Source of the DNA: Paralvinella palmiformis
Lineage: Eukaryota > Annelida > Polychaeta > Terebellida > Alvinellidae
Direction: 5' to 3'
DNA length: 64,000 nucleotides
Assembly (NCBI GenBank): GCA_025642065.1
Contig: JAODUP010000021.1
Location: forward strand, 420,501-484,500
Part shown: positions 1 to 13,180 of the stretch, one piece after another
Numbering within the stretch: the stretch's first letter is position 1
Layout of the letters: the number at the start of each line of letters is the position of its first letter
The notes under the pieces: generated by a model
The model's input: the letters and a program-made list of their open reading frames with translations, nothing else
The model's database searches: none
What the model was told of the DNA's origin: nothing
Made by a program: the position numbers and the translations under genes

Positions 1-833
1 TGCAGCCATTGGGGGGAGGAAAAACAGAAATTATAGTTACCAAGTGATGATTTAAATGTGTGTGTGTGTGTGCAGTACTCATACGAAAAACAAGGGACAC
101 ATTTCATTTGCCTTGCTCAGCTATACTGTCACTTTAGTTAAAAACAGATTGCTCTTAAAATAAAACCAAGTAAAAAAACTACCACACTGGTTCTCAAGTC
201 AGTCTCTAGTATTAGTTTAGTCTAGTAGACTGAATAAGTAGTCCAAAAGCCATTAACTTACAATTTTAACACAACTACAAATATTATAAGCCTAACAAAG
301 CTAAATTTTCCTCCTGAATAACAAAGGTCTTTGTTTGTGTACAAGGTTCATCACCCCTGAGGAGAAACCAAAACCGTTATTTGATCATGAGAATAAGCTG
401 AATAACTGAAATATATGCATTACTTGTAGTTGAACTTCAACTTGTACATACATATTCTAACATTATCATGAAATCAGACATGTAGAAGTCTATCTTATGA
501 AGTACAATAAATGGTATATGATTCGTGCACCCTATAAGCAAACGGCTGTGACCAATAATAAAAGAGCAGGAAAGGAACTGAGTAATATTATTACAAGTAA
601 TTTATCGCCCATACACTTGTTTAAAACTAGCAAGAAAAACAATAAAATCTTAATAAAAACGATTTCAACGCAAATACCCTAGTTTCCGGTGCGCAATCAT
701 AAATTTCTAGGCTATAATTTTTCTGCATAGCAGATGAAGCCCTAAATTCCAGCTGAAAAACAGCAATTTTACATGAAACGAAATAATACGAATATTTATT
801 TCATTTGAAGCATTTACAAATAGTAATCTTTAC

Positions 834-1110
834 AACGCTACGAAGAATATGAGTTGACAATAGCGCCATTCTGACATTTGTCACGTCTGGAAGGTAATAG
901 ACCAGCGAATTCGTCGATCTTTGATTTGCAGATATTCGGTTCAAGACGGCAAAAATATATACTTACAGCGGCCCGTTCTAGTGGGTTATCCTTCAATAAT
1001 AAGAATATGATAATTAACTTGTGCTATCCAAACGGATGGCAACAGATTCTTTCCGATTTTGCGTTCCCTACACAACCGGAACGTCAAGTAAAATGGCGAA
1101 CACTTCTACT
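834..1110 (-). promoter_or_regulatory. Possible promoter and first exon of a minus-strand gene leaving the left edge
   Basis: On the minus strand GTTCGCCATTTTAC (YY1-like, often just downstream of start sites) is followed by CpG-richer sequence. An ATG in good context (CAGAATGG, 869-867) then encodes MALLSTHILRSV before donor-like GTAAAG. The peptide looks like a mitochondrial leader. A possible second exon (752-678, LEFRASSAMQKNYSLEIYDC then APETR) sits behind a good acceptor CTGTTTTTCAG. I could not extend the model in phase further left and do not recognise the product. Confidence 0.25.
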
Positions 1111-1219
1111 GTTGAATATGCAAATTATATTTAGCGTCGTACCTTACCCACAATGCAACACGCACGGTATACCACGTGGCCTTATTAAAGGGAATGCTTT
1201 AAGTGGCTGTATTTAAAGA

Positions 1220-1633
1220 GGACAAGTTTGGAGTGTTTGCGATTAGGCTACTAATAAATAAAACTGAAACAAAGTTGTTAAATATTTTGTTGTATTTTAT
1301 TTAAGAGATCACAGTATCAGCAAAGCCAAACTGGTTCGTTTGTATGAGTATTCAATGCACGAAGAATAATTCTTTAAAATAGTGTGATATTTATATGGCT
1401 AAAATTGTTAATAATAATTTTTTGCTAATACAAAGAATGTTCTTCAGCATTAAAAGAATTAGTTCAAGCGGTTGTGGCCTTTAAGATTACTAACTGGCCC
1501 TATATGTATCGTTTTTGTGCTATAACAACAGTATATACCTTGATATTCACAGATCAGTTATATAGATTGTTTAAACTTTAAATTAAACCGGTTACTTTTC
1601 AGTTCGGTAAAGGAAGATCAAAGTGTTTGGAGG

Positions 1634-1701
<68 letters not shown>

Positions 1702-3340
1702 ATATATAAATTAATAAAAAAAACTTACAATCACAGAGTATTCAGATACTCATTCGGATATATTAAAAATTTAAGAATATAGAAATGTTGACATTTGAAA
1801 GAATAATGAAAGTAAGAGTAAGGAAATTAAGATATGATACAATTTAAATTTCTAGCATTTTCTCAGTAAATTAAAGAAAAACAGCATGTACGAATGCATG
1901 CATACAATGACATATACCCACTGATACATATACTAACATGGCTATATTGTATACGAAATAAGGAAACAGGCATGTGTTGTGAGGGGCCATGTATGGACAG
2001 TCGTCTTCCTTCTGGATACTGCCGGGTGTGTCAAACCTGTCGGTATTGAACCAACCACGAAATGACTATAGAGTCTGTTCAGATGGTCCACCCGAGTCAT
2101 ACAGCAGCCGTCTGGAAGACCCCAACAAGCTTCGTCAGGTAACGAATATTAAGGTAAACTTACCATGGATGCTGTCATCTTGCCGAACAAGTAAAAGATA
2201 TATATCGACAGGCAGCGACGGTTTGTGGTTTACCACGGGATCATCCTTACTCAGTGCGTGGTAGACCTTAGCCCCATAGGCTATCCTCGTGTACTCACTC
2301 CTATACTGACAGGTCTGGTGGGTTAACGAAGCTAGACATAATGATCACTTTATAAAGGTCAATCTCCCCGTATGTCATCTTACATCGAACTCATTCCTAA
2401 AATACCCCCCCCCCCCCATCGCTGCCATGGAAACCACAAGACACCCAACATCACGAGAAACCCAACATATCTCTTGTAAAAACACACCTATTTAAGGTCG
2501 CTTTGACAGATAAATAATTATTATCTTTAAATCATTACAGGGTTTTTACAGACATATTATTTGGGGTATTATTATATTACATATTATTTGTACAGCGCCT
2601 TTGAATGGCTCCTGCTAGTAAGGGCGCTTTATTAAATATACATTATTATTATTATTATTATTATATCAGAAACCAAGCTGTTAAGAAAAGATACTTATTT
2701 TAAATGAAAAGGGGAAATACCCGAAATTCCTTTCACAAAATCTAATATAAGGCATGCAAACCTTTTGTTTCTCTAAAATTAGACGTTAACACAAATTCAT
2801 TTATTCTAAATTCTCACACAAGTGCACATTTAATTTCAGACAAATAAAAAAAAATATTGTACGTACACCAATAAGATCACTTCTCACTTTAGAAATAATA
2901 ATTTAATAACAATGGCCTGTCACCGAAACCAGCTACAGCGGAAGGGGTGGGTGGGTATTTGGTGATCCTCTTTCCAATTGATCTCACCGAGCCAGTTCAC
3001 AAACCGGGAGCTGACGAACCCAACTTCTCTTTGAGATTGAAACTGAGTCGGTAGCATACTTTTTTTCTGACTAAGACAAATATTATTTTACCTTTGTTTT
3101 CCACACTCACTTCTTCTATAAATATGATCCACACGGAGACCAACAGCATGTAAGGCCAAACATTTAACCCAAACTTTAAACACACACACACACACACACG
3201 CGCGCGCGCGGATCAACCGGATTATATAACCTAGCCATTTCAAACATTCGTTATCTAGTGATATTGGGTTTAAAGAAACAGTTAACGTTTAGATATTGTG
3301 ACTTAAATGTGAAATGCTGTATAAAAGATACACAATAATA
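1220..3340. other. Gene-free stretch with short repeats
   Basis: AT-rich, with a (TA)n tract at 1637-1696, a C-run near 2405, and a dispersed tail-like repeat near 2577-2662. The open frame at 1989-2264 has no recognisable domain. Confidence 0.5.
2577..2662 (+). repeat. Dispersed repeat tail ending in (TTA)n
   Basis: The motif CCTTTGAATGG..CCT.CTAGTAAGGG followed by a TTA run recurs near 35966-36024, where it lies just downstream of a LINE reverse-transcriptase end. This copy is probably the 3' tail of the same element family, truncated. Confidence 0.5.
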
Positions 3341-3994
3341 ATGATGAACTAATCCGGAGGGTCGCCATCATGATGAACTATACACCCGGTGTCACATATA
3401 TAAGGAAATAATCCGGAGGATCGCCATCATGATGAACTATACCTGGTGTCTCATATATAAGGAAATAATCCGGAGGATCGCCATCATGATGAACTATACC
3501 TGGTGTCTCATATATAAGGAAATAATCCGGAGGGTCGCCATCATGATGAACTATACCTGGTGTCACATATATAAGGAAATAATCCGGAGGGTCGCCATCA
3601 TGATGAACTATACACCTGGTGTCACATATATAAGGAAATAATCCGGAGGATCGCCATCATGATGAACTATACACCCGGTGTCACATATATAAGGAAATAA
3701 TCCGGAGGATCGCCATCATGATGAACTGTACACCCACTAAAGGAAATATCATCCATCGTGATGAACTATACACCGGTGTCACATATATAAGGAAATAATC
3801 CGGAGGATCGCCATCGTGATGAACTATACACCTGGTGTCACATATATAAGGAAATAATCCGGAGGGTCGCCATCATGATGAACTATACACCCGGTGTCAC
3901 ATATATAAGGAAATAATCCGGAGGATCGCCATCATGATGAACTATACACCTGGTGTCACATATATAAGGAAATAATCCGGAGGATCGCCATCAC
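3341..3994 (+). repeat. Minisatellite, 57/59-bp unit, about 11 copies
   Basis: Units begin AATCCGGAGG at 3351, 3410, 3467, 3524, 3581, 3640, 3699, 3797, 3856, 3915 and 3974; the unit between 3699 and 3797 is rearranged. Three consecutive units are 57 bases (they have ACTATACCTGG in place of ACTATACACCTGG), the rest 59. Each unit carries ATCATGATGA and ATATATAAGGA. Confidence 0.97.
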
Positions 3995-4242
3995 GGCTTC
4001 TTCGAATACGAAATTGTACGACAGAAAGAAGAAAATTCGGGTCACAGACGTTTTTAGCCATCCTCGCTACCTTACCCGATCCTGTGCTCAACCTATTATT
4101 AACCGAGGCCGTTGTCGGTTCATTTACAGAAATCTGACACCTCGGTAGACACTTGATGTTACAATTAAGTGAACAATGTAATCTCCATTAGAAAGGTCAC
4201 TACGTGGTTTGCATTAGCTGCTTCAATAACAGATGAGGCTGT

Positions 4243-4329
4243 TTGATGATAGTTGATGATTGATATTTTACAGCCACTTTTGTGCATCTGGTAGACTAAA
4301 TGGGGCGAGAGACCTGCAAAGGTAATGAA
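4243..4329 (-). repeat. SINE-1 fragment (3' part)
   Basis: Matches the 3' half of the SINE-1 family on the minus strand: TTCATTACCTTTG, then GTCTACCAGATGCACAAAAG. The tRNA-like head is missing. Confidence 0.6.
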
Positions 4330-4584
4330 CTTCCGGTCTGTGTCTGGCTTCAAAATGGCAAAATTTTGTAATTGACGTTCAGTAATGAAATAGGACCCCA
4401 ATTTGTTCAGAGTTATGAGCGGTATTTATTTATTACTGAGTAAGTCGAACGCATCCGGTCTCTGAGATCGGGATAGATAGTAGGTCTGTAAGGATAAATT
4501 AATGATTTGCTTAAAATGATCGATGGATTGATGTATATATTTCGAATAGAATTGTTTTGATAAGCCATCTGAACACTGTGTCTC

Positions 4585-4690
4585 AATGCCTAGTCGGTTA
4601 GAGCGTGGTACATTCTTACTCATGGCCGTGCTGTGCGGGAGGTCGGAGGTTCGAATCCCGGCCGTGGCATTATAGTAGGAGGAGGTTTTC
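4585..4690 (+). repeat. tRNA-derived SINE head, separate family
   Basis: A-box-like GTCGGTTAGAGCGTGG and B-box GGTTCGAATCCC, closing with GGCCGTGGCA, but with too many bases between for a functional tRNA. Sequence differs from the two main SINE families here. Confidence 0.55.
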
Positions 4691-4799
4691 ATCCAACCAG
4701 GCAACTGGCAAGATTATCTCCGCCGAATATGCCATTTATTGTAAATTCAAAATTTATTTGGAATTAGTCCCCGTGGTGAAGCAGTAAATTACGGACCAT

Positions 4800-6670
4800 G
4801 TGTGTCTCCCTTATTTGAGGTAGGTAACCCACGTAAAATAGCCGTCATTTCTGCCTTAAAAGAATTTAGTGTCATTCATAAGTTTTAGGGACATAATGTT
4901 TCCTCTTTATATTGTCTTCTCACAAATGCCATTGTTCATAATTGAGCCGTGGAAGGTCTGCTAAGAAAGAATCGACGAAGTTAGAATAAATAGTTTATGC
5001 TGTCAAAGGCTTGAATCAAATTGTTTACACGCTGAAAATATTTCCTCCGTTTCAGTTATGCTCTTGCTATCTATTTTCAATGATCTAATTAATTGTCCTC
5101 ACCGTTCTGTTTTTTCCTTCCGTAAAAAGAAATACCTGAGTGATCTCATTCTTTAATACAATCCGTTGTTAGGGAATGTAACTCGCCTTGCAGAGAACGG
5201 AACTGCTCCTCGAACATACGGTTTTATTTGCAAACGTTCGAGGACACTGAATGGCCTAAATTGTGCCGATGTGTCGTTAAGCAACATTCATCCATCCATC
5301 CATCCATCCTCATCGAACGCACTCGGCGGAGATATTTGATATAATTGGTATTCTACAAGTTGACGCTGGTTTTCCTTGCTCTACCTTCTCTTGCTTACCT
5401 CTTGTGATGAGAAATCAATATGTGCTTGATGAGGTTTTTGCATCTCCTACAAATCCTGGAATATTTCAGTGAACTCCCCTACCTGGAAGACAGCCTCTTG
5501 GCAGTTCTCTTTAACCTGTTGGTCTTCAAGAATATTATATACAATACTAAAACTATTTGCCAAAAGGCGCTGCTGCTTGGTTGTTAATTTCGAGAAGAAA
5601 TTTATGAACCGAAAAACAACAATAATTCTGTTCTACATCCCTGATGCCATTCAGGATGTATATAGTGATATAAATTCAAACTAAAAGGTATTTTCCCAAT
5701 TCGTGTCGATTTTTTGCGAATGTCTATTTCGAAAAAAAATCACGAAAGAAGAACGAAAGGCGAAAATTCTTTTAGGTCTGAAGGTTCAAAATCTGGCTAT
5801 TCCCCAAATGTATGCGATTTCTCACTTTCTACAGAATTATTTAAATCAACACCAATAATACTGTGTTGCTTGTAACATAAGCGGAGTGTATAAAACGAAG
5901 TTAATCCACTCAATAGGAATCTTGGCCCAGTATACATTTACCAAGCGGATTTTCTCTTTATTTAATTCGACACAGACCACAATTAATCGGCCTTCATGCT
6001 CGTGTTTAATGTTTAGAAGTTTGCCCGCGAACGAAGTAATGTGTGTGTTTCCGTCGCAATAAGTGTGTATACCCGAAGCCGTCCCCACATAGTACTCATC
6101 AAAAAACACCGAGCTTGTTTTAAGGCTGACTTATTTCGAAGTCACACGACACTTTAAGACAATCTAAGACAAACCCCCCCCCCCCTCTCTCTCTCTCTTA
6201 CTCTCATTCTCTTGAAATTTGGGGTACAGATCCCTGGATGTCGTTTATTGGGTACAGCCACCTTGGTGTTGATATCTGTCGTGTCGTTGTGACGTTATTG
6301 TTGATGGTGATGTCCATAGAGGTCTTTCAGGAGAAGTGTGGTTGATGACGTCTGGTAGCACTTGTGAACATGACACAGTGGATGTTCCTAGCAATACATG
6401 AGAGTGATGTATATTCAGTGGCGTGTTCCTTCCACCACTGTAGAACACGCAACATGTATCAGCAACGAAAGAAGGCAGTGTGACTGACTCAGTTTTTTTC
6501 TTTTCATATCTTATATAACTAGATATGTGTTGTTTGATAGCACAATGATCAGGAGTATACGTAAATGTTTATAAGCCGTCAAACTACTTACCTACCTAAT
6601 GCTATTATAACAGGTTCCTTTTGAACTGTTCAAACTGGAGATGGATTGTTGGCTGTATAAACACATACTT
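4800..6670. other. No gene recognised
   Basis: AT-rich sequence with a (CATC)n tract near 5287 and a C-run plus (CT)n near 6175-6200. Short open frames here show no domain or splice pattern. Confidence 0.5.
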
Positions 6671-6675
6671 GACCA

Positions 6676-6974
6676 ATTCTTGGTGCTAACGGTCACAGGT
6701 TCGAACCCCGTAAGAGGTCGACACTTTTCCAGAGATTAATTTCTCGGTTCACAACATCGTGGGTGGCTGACCACGTTAAATGGCGCTGCCGTCTCCACTG
6801 AATTATTTAAAATAAAAGGGGACGTTAAAGACCCCCGAGGACGTAAAACCACCCTCAAGGTATTTCGGCTCCATCTTTCCGTACTGCTCCCTGTGAGTGG
6901 GGGGGGGGTTCCTCAACCACTCCAACGTAGAGGCTGTGCCGAATAAGCGACAGCCTGGGGATTCTCCCCGAACA
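6676..6974 (+). repeat. SINE-2 copy (5' truncated)
   Basis: Starts in the B-box GGTTCGAACCCCGTAAGAGG and follows the copy at 50056-50412 through CATCGTGGGTGGCTGACC, CTGCCGTCTCCACTG and the end CTGGGGATTCTCCCCGAAC, with point differences and one internal gap. Confidence 0.85.
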
Positions 6975-7419
6975 ACAAATCAATCAAATCAATCACTTTT
7001 ATCCCAGCATTGGGACCTGGCTGAAAGTTGTCGTTGTGGTTCGTTGGGTGTACTGAATATTGTATTCTATGCCATATTATTGTACCATCTGTTTTAAAAT
7101 ATATTATATCCCATGTGCTATTTTTCTCCATTTATGGAGGTTGAATTAAATAAATAAAATAAAATAAATACAGCGGGGTATATTCGACGGTCAGCCTGGG
7201 GGGGTGGGGGGTAATTACACGTGACTTTTGATCCTTTGTTAACTCCGGGTATCACTTTATTTATTATATCGCCCATCGCCACCCAATGACCTTGACCGCA
7301 TGTCAATCAATTCACAGATTAGCAGAAACATTTCACCGTTAGTGTGTGACTGTAATAGCGGGGTTATTTATATGGCAATATATGGTATTCGTATTGCGTA
7401 AGCATTGGCAGTGATTGAA

Positions 7420-7615
7420 TAACGGGAGGCGGATGAACATATTTTTTCGGATTTCAAGCAACCCATACCCAACAATTCGAACCCAACCCACAAGACTTAA
7501 ACCCAAAATCAACCCTTGACCCGACGAAAAAGGTTTAGCCCGCCCAATCCGACCCACGGGTTCGGGTTAGGTTAACTGGCACGGGCTAACCTAATCCGTA
7601 CAGGGCTCTTGTAAA
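7420..7615. repeat. CCCAA/GGGTT-rich dispersed element fragment
   Basis: Repeated degenerate AACCCAACCC-type words ending in CGGGCTAACCTAATCCGTACAG then GGCTCTT. The edge resembles terminal sequences of some hAT or Helitron families, but I see no second terminus. It is not a telomeric array because words vary in length. Confidence 0.35.
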
Positions 7616-8439
7616 CATTCGTGGAACAGTTTTAAAGGAAGCGTTTCAAGGATTCTACTTAAGTCTTGGAATATCGCTGCCGAACGAACATTTGATGTGT
7701 TTTCTTTTACAAATTTATTTTCTCGTAAGGCTGTTGGTCTTGTTTCTAGCTACCGACGGTAAATGGTGCTCCATCGTAAAATTGTGCTCCTTTTCTGCCA
7801 GCCTGAACTACCAAAATATTGAAAACTACTTTAGAGCAGGCCCGGGCTTCACCATATCGTACTTAATGTACCATCGTAACGTGCCCAATCAGACTTCTGA
7901 TGACAAATATGTATCTCTCTCTCTCTTTCTCTCTCTCTCCCTCGTGTGTGTGTGTGTGTGTGTGTCTGTGTGTGTGTGTGCCTGATCTGTGATCGATGTA
8001 CAATTGTTAGCTGTTGATGAATTGGTAGAACACATTCTATGGCAGATATAAGCCCCTGAAACGCCAGTTGGTCCACAGTTGGCATAACATTGCCTATAAC
8101 CAAGGCCACTCTCTTCAACTTCGTGCAATAGTATATATCAGTGCATCACAAAGATCGGTGGCCTTACATTGAACTAGATTGAACAAATACTGTCTTTAAG
8201 TTTTATTTACAGCTTACATGGTCCGTGATCCGTGTCCTCAAAAACGTGTCTCTCTTGTGTGATTTATGGGGGTTGGGGTTTTAAGATTTACAAAATTAGT
8301 AGTTATTCCTGTAATACACACAACAAACAAAACTCTTACCCAACATACAAATGAAATGACAATACTCTCCATGTTCAGCTATATAGTATTCGGAACATCT
8401 TTGATGAAGTAATTTTACCATCTCTACAAGAACCAGAGA

Positions 8440-8890
8440 GGAGGATATCACGGTTGATGGAAACAAGCTGAACTCTGTTCTGGAATTCACCTACCTCGGA
8501 AGCACTATATCAAGTAATGGATGCATTGACTATGAAGTACAGAGGAGGATGTCAACTCTGGAACAATCAGCATGTGTCCATGTGGGTTAATGGCAAGATA
8601 TATCGTGCGATCGTGCTGGCCACCCTCCTATACGGAGCCGAGGCCTGGACAGTGTATACAAACGACAGGTGAAAAAGCTGCATGCCTTCATGACGCGACA
8701 TCTGCGTTCGATCACGGGAAATGCATCGACAGGAAAGTCATGATGCGAATGACCGAAGCGACCAAATCGATGTCTGGCGGGTAATGACACAACCCCCCCC
8801 CCCCCACGAAAGTAATTTCGTCTGATATTCGACATCGATGTTCAGAGATAACCGCTTAGCTGGCCTCCTTCATAAGCCGTAGAGATCTTG
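8440..8890 (+). mobile_element. Relic of an RTE-like LINE (reverse-transcriptase C-terminal part)
   Basis: Broken frames spell VDGNKLNSVLEFTYLGSTIS followed by NGCIDYEVQRRMS, then KIYRAIVLATLLYGAEAWTV with stops and shifts between. FTYLGS and LLYGAEAW are typical of RTE-type and craniofacial-development-protein-2-like ORFs. The element is dead and 5' truncated. Confidence 0.8.
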
Positions 8891-9421
8891 ACGCTGAATA
8901 CTTCATCGTATGAAGACGTCATATGCGTAGAAGTTCAATAATCGCTTTGCCATGAACGATGGCCCAAAGAACAAGTTAACCGAATGTGGGTTTATTGGTA
9001 ACATCACACGTTACAACATTCCCTACCATTGTCACTGACATGTTTGGTTCAAGTTTTGGCGACCGACGAGAGAGGAATTAAAAACAAAAGTTGGGCTACA
9101 ACCGGCCAAAGGATCATCTGAACATCTTATGGTGTCATAGATCGACTGGTAATTGATGACTTCTCGAGATTACCAGATAACCCCCTTGATCTGTGTCAAT
9201 ATTATCTTTGTTGATGACGACATTTTTAGATTTCATTCCTGATAGAATGAGTAATGTGTTTTGGTAACAGAGGTCGGATGGATATTCACATTTTCCAGCA
9301 AATAAATGTATGCAGAATTAAGATTGATTAATTACTTGTGCATTACACGTTTTCAAGGGGGAATACAGTAATATTGTACCAACATTTATCCACATTCATT
9401 AGAATGGAACTTAATTCTTAC

Positions 9422-9424
<3 letters not shown>

Positions 9425-9503
<79 letters not shown>

Positions 9504-9565
9504 ATAATCGGGCATGCAGGCAGTCATGCACGTACACACAAACATTGATATTCAGATATCTGAGC
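9425..9565 (+). repeat. Microsatellite-bearing dispersed repeat, copy A
   Basis: (CA)n then (GA)n followed by unique sequence GCACGTACACACAAACATTG, then ATATTCAGATAT. The same order and nearly the same sequence occurs at 33288-33370. Confidence 0.65.
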
Positions 9566-9717
9566 CAGTGCCAACATATATATGTATCCTAAAACACACA
9601 TACACCCTACACACACCAAGTTTGACAATTCACACTTTATTTGGTAAACAATACACATGGCGTTGAATTGAAAACTAGAATCTCTACCCAACCTGCATGC
9701 TGTGTTTAAGACCGGAG

Positions 9718-9805
<88 letters not shown>

Positions 9806-9963
9806 AACCTTGAATGCTTTACAGGTGATATGACGTCGAAACTGATTCTCTGTTAAGCTCATAGTTTTCTATTGAAAGTTATCATTATATTAGTGGTATC
9901 TTAAAATCCAGCTTAGGTGGGCATTTTAACAGATGATTATTTCTATATATGATATATATATAT

Positions 9964-10018
<55 letters not shown>

Positions 10019-10362
10019 AATTGCACCGATCATTTATTTCAAGACGTGATCAAGGAGTTAATCTTTCGAACCATCTTCTGAGGTCATCTATTCATGCTGA
10101 CGTAGTTCATTGAATGTAAGAGAAGAGAGAATAAGATAAACGAATTTCAAAAATATATATTTATTAATTATATCATAATTAACGAATTTTCTACTTTATA
10201 GATACCGTACAGGTTGAAAGATTCTTACTTTTGGTATAGTTGAGGCGAGCGCGCGCGCACACACACACACACAACACACACACACACACGTACGCATGCA
10301 TGCACATAGATTGATAGATATTTATTTTAAACAATTTCCATACATTGGCTTTTTTTTTATAT

Positions 10363-10407
<45 letters not shown>
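9718..10407. repeat. TA and CA microsatellite cluster
   Basis: Three (TA)n tracts (about 9718-9800, 9945-10015, 10358-10406) and a (CA)n tract near 10256-10289. Long open frames of alternating Y/I or C/V across them are repeat artefacts. Confidence 0.95.
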
Positions 10408-10409
<2 letters not shown>

Positions 10410-10799
10410 TAAGGTGAAAATACATAGTATATTACTGGAAATTGCTGGGACCAATGTAGCCTTGGCTGTCTTCCCAATGGTCCCTAAATAAATAAGAAAT
10501 AAAAAAATAAATAAGACTAATCATCATGCCGTGGCGCCGGACAATGGGGGGTGGAGTCGATGTCGGTGTGGGGACATTGGATTTGGATGGGACCACCAAG
10601 AGATTGGATACTATATGGGAATGGAAAAAAATACAATACATTTTGACGTGAACCAAGTTAGACAATTTGCCCACACAACAACCGACAGGTGGACCCATAG
10701 GAGACAGAACAGAGAAGGGTCAGCCTTTATTTAGTGCTACCTAGTTTAATGATTTCTCGTTATAAAGCTACATCGTCAGATATCGATGAAGACAAGTGT

Positions 10800-12640
10800 G
10801 GCGTGTCACACTGTATCATCATCATACGCAAGTAAATATGCCAAATAACAGATATTATGTTTGTCGACAGTCTTTGCAGTGAGTATTAGTGCACTTAACT
10901 ATGTTAGGATAGGCCTTAATTAGATCATCTTTGATTTGTTTTTTAAAACGGGGCCGTGTTTCTGTGTATGTTACATACTTTAAATATTTGTTGTATATTT
11001 TAGGGAAAACATAAAGTGGCAGATTTTCCACAAATTTTGTCAGACATCTACCAATGTGAAGTAAATGTGATTGTCTTGAGGGGCAGGTTTGTATTTCATG
11101 ATTATATTTACATACCGAGTCAAATGATTATGGCAATAATTTATGGGAAAAATCGTACAAATATATTTACTTGATATTCATAGAGATCCTTAAGTTTCAA
11201 AATTTGGGATGATCTAAAAAGTGGATCTGTGTGACTAATATATGTTTTTTTTTAAATTTATGGTTCGAATTGCTCTCTTTTGGAGTATTTCTGTCTTTCT
11301 GAATAGTGGTAGCAAAGTCTTCCCCCCGGCAAGTAATCCATAAGATATGTGCGCATGAATTATAGAATAATACAGAGTTTTCAAGCTACTACAGGGGAAA
11401 AGGTGTTTTGTTTGACTGATCGAATATAATGTCCGGGACATCTTGGAGTTGATTTGGTCAATATGTTTGTTCCACGATATAGATTCATCAATCTAAATAC
11501 CAAAGAATTTTATGAATTTTTCCTTGAAGTCGGTTCCTATTCTATTCAAAGGTGTCCCATCGATTGACAGCGTATAATTGTTTAAGTTGCATTTTTTTCG
11601 TTGCGGTTGGAATAGTATATCCTTTGTCTTGCCGGCATTTAAGGACAATTTGTTCGCACAGAACCAATTAAAAAGTTAATTTATACTAGTTTCAGCTTTC
11701 TTATATAATATATTTACATCAGAATCAGATAAATACATCATTGTATCATCAGCGAAACATAATATCTTACGATCACCGTATTTTGCAATGTCATTTACAT
11801 AAATTAAGAAGAGCAGAGGGCCTAGAATAGAACATTGAGGAACGCCACAATGTATTTAGCTTGAAGGTGATCTATTGCCATCGATGTCCACATATTGAGT
11901 TCTGTCTTTTAGATCAGTTCTCAAACCACTTATTTACAGTTCCCCGTAATCCGTATGTATTCAATTTGCTGGGGAGAATATTACGACCAATGACGTCAAA
12001 CGCCCGGGATAGGTCACAAAAGACTGCTAAAGTGCCTGTTATCTTTATTATTAGCTGTTGGACAATGGTTAAGTAGATGGATAATAGGGTGAATGGTAGA
12101 GTGGCTAGGTCGAAAACCGTATTGATGTTGAAAAAGTACATTGTTTATGGAAAGAAATTTTATTACCTTATTGTACACAGGTTTTTTCAAGAAGTTTAGA
12201 AAAATGCGGTAAGGAGACAAATAGGGCGGTAATTAATTAATAAAGTGGGATCAGACGCTTTGTACATCGGAACAACTTTGGCTATTTTCATTTGTAGCGG
12301 AACGATGCCGGTGTGTAGTGACTGGTTAATTATGTGTGTTAGCGGCCTACATATTTTATGTATAGTTTCCTTTAATAGTTTAGTAGAAATGTCATCGTGC
12401 CCTGCGCTGGTTTCAGTCTTTAACTTACGTGTTGCATCCAACACACTGAATATATCGATTGGATCCATGAACATACTCTTCGAAAGTGGGGGAGGCACAT
12501 AATCTGTGAACTTATTAAGTGATGCAGGTACATTTTTACAGGTTTCTGGTCCAATGTTTGAAAAATATTGATTAAAACTGTTGGCAATTATGGATTTGTC
12601 AGATGCACATACAATTTAATATAATTTAATAAAACCATTT
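10800..12640 (-). mobile_element. Non-LTR retrotransposon, 5' truncated, reverse transcriptase still readable
   Basis: The minus strand from about 12612 downward reads as a reverse transcriptase with few breaks: IIANSFNQYFSNIGP, TSAGHDDISTKLLK, KIAKVVPMYKASDP then INYRPI, HQYGFRPSHST, DLSRAFD, GLRGTVNKWF, the catalytic box CFADD (near 11748), NKLSLNAGKTK and ILQKRAIRTI. It ends with FKKQIKDDLIKAYP then HCKDC near 10865 and a GATGAT-like tail. Several frameshifts and stops make it inactive. The endonuclease half is absent. I assign it only to the Jockey/CR1-like LINE group. Confidence 0.85.
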
Positions 12641-12649
12641 AAATAAACC

Positions 12650-13144
12650 GGTCCATTTTGGATACCTCCCTTGTATGTGTTATTAAGATCTGTTATTAAA
12701 ATAAACCATCCTTTAATTAAATTCCATCCCATAGTGCATTATTCCCAACAACAACAACAACAACAATTCTACAAACACTAGTTGTTTATTTTTCACATCG
12801 CACCTACATATATCTAATACAACAATCTCATCTAAACATTACTAACTCAACCCTATATAAACAACTATATGAACATAATACATTCCGCATCACAGATAGA
12901 AGCTATATAGCAACATTTAACAGGCAGCTGATGGTCGTCATCAGCCAATATAATGACAGCACAACATCACATTTGAGAGAAGGATGCAGTAACAATGATG
13001 TGAAGAGTTTTCTGCAGGATGAAAATAATATTCTGGATCCATATGTTGTATCCTTCGTATGAGGAATATTTGAATAGAAATATAATCAAAACTTGGTAAC
13101 ACACAGACACACAGAGAGAGAGAGAGAGATAGAGAGAGAGAGAG

Positions 13145-13180
<36 letters not shown>

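Noticed and set aside
3429..3641. Repeat protein with a 19-residue period on both strands
   Set aside because: Arises because three 57-base minisatellite units are divisible by three; the frame breaks at every 59-base unit.
7420..7615. Interstitial telomere repeat
   Set aside because: The GGGTT words are irregular and mixed with CG-containing words; not a TTAGGG array.
9524..9862. 112-residue open frame of alternating Y and I
   Set aside because: Translation of a (TA)n microsatellite.
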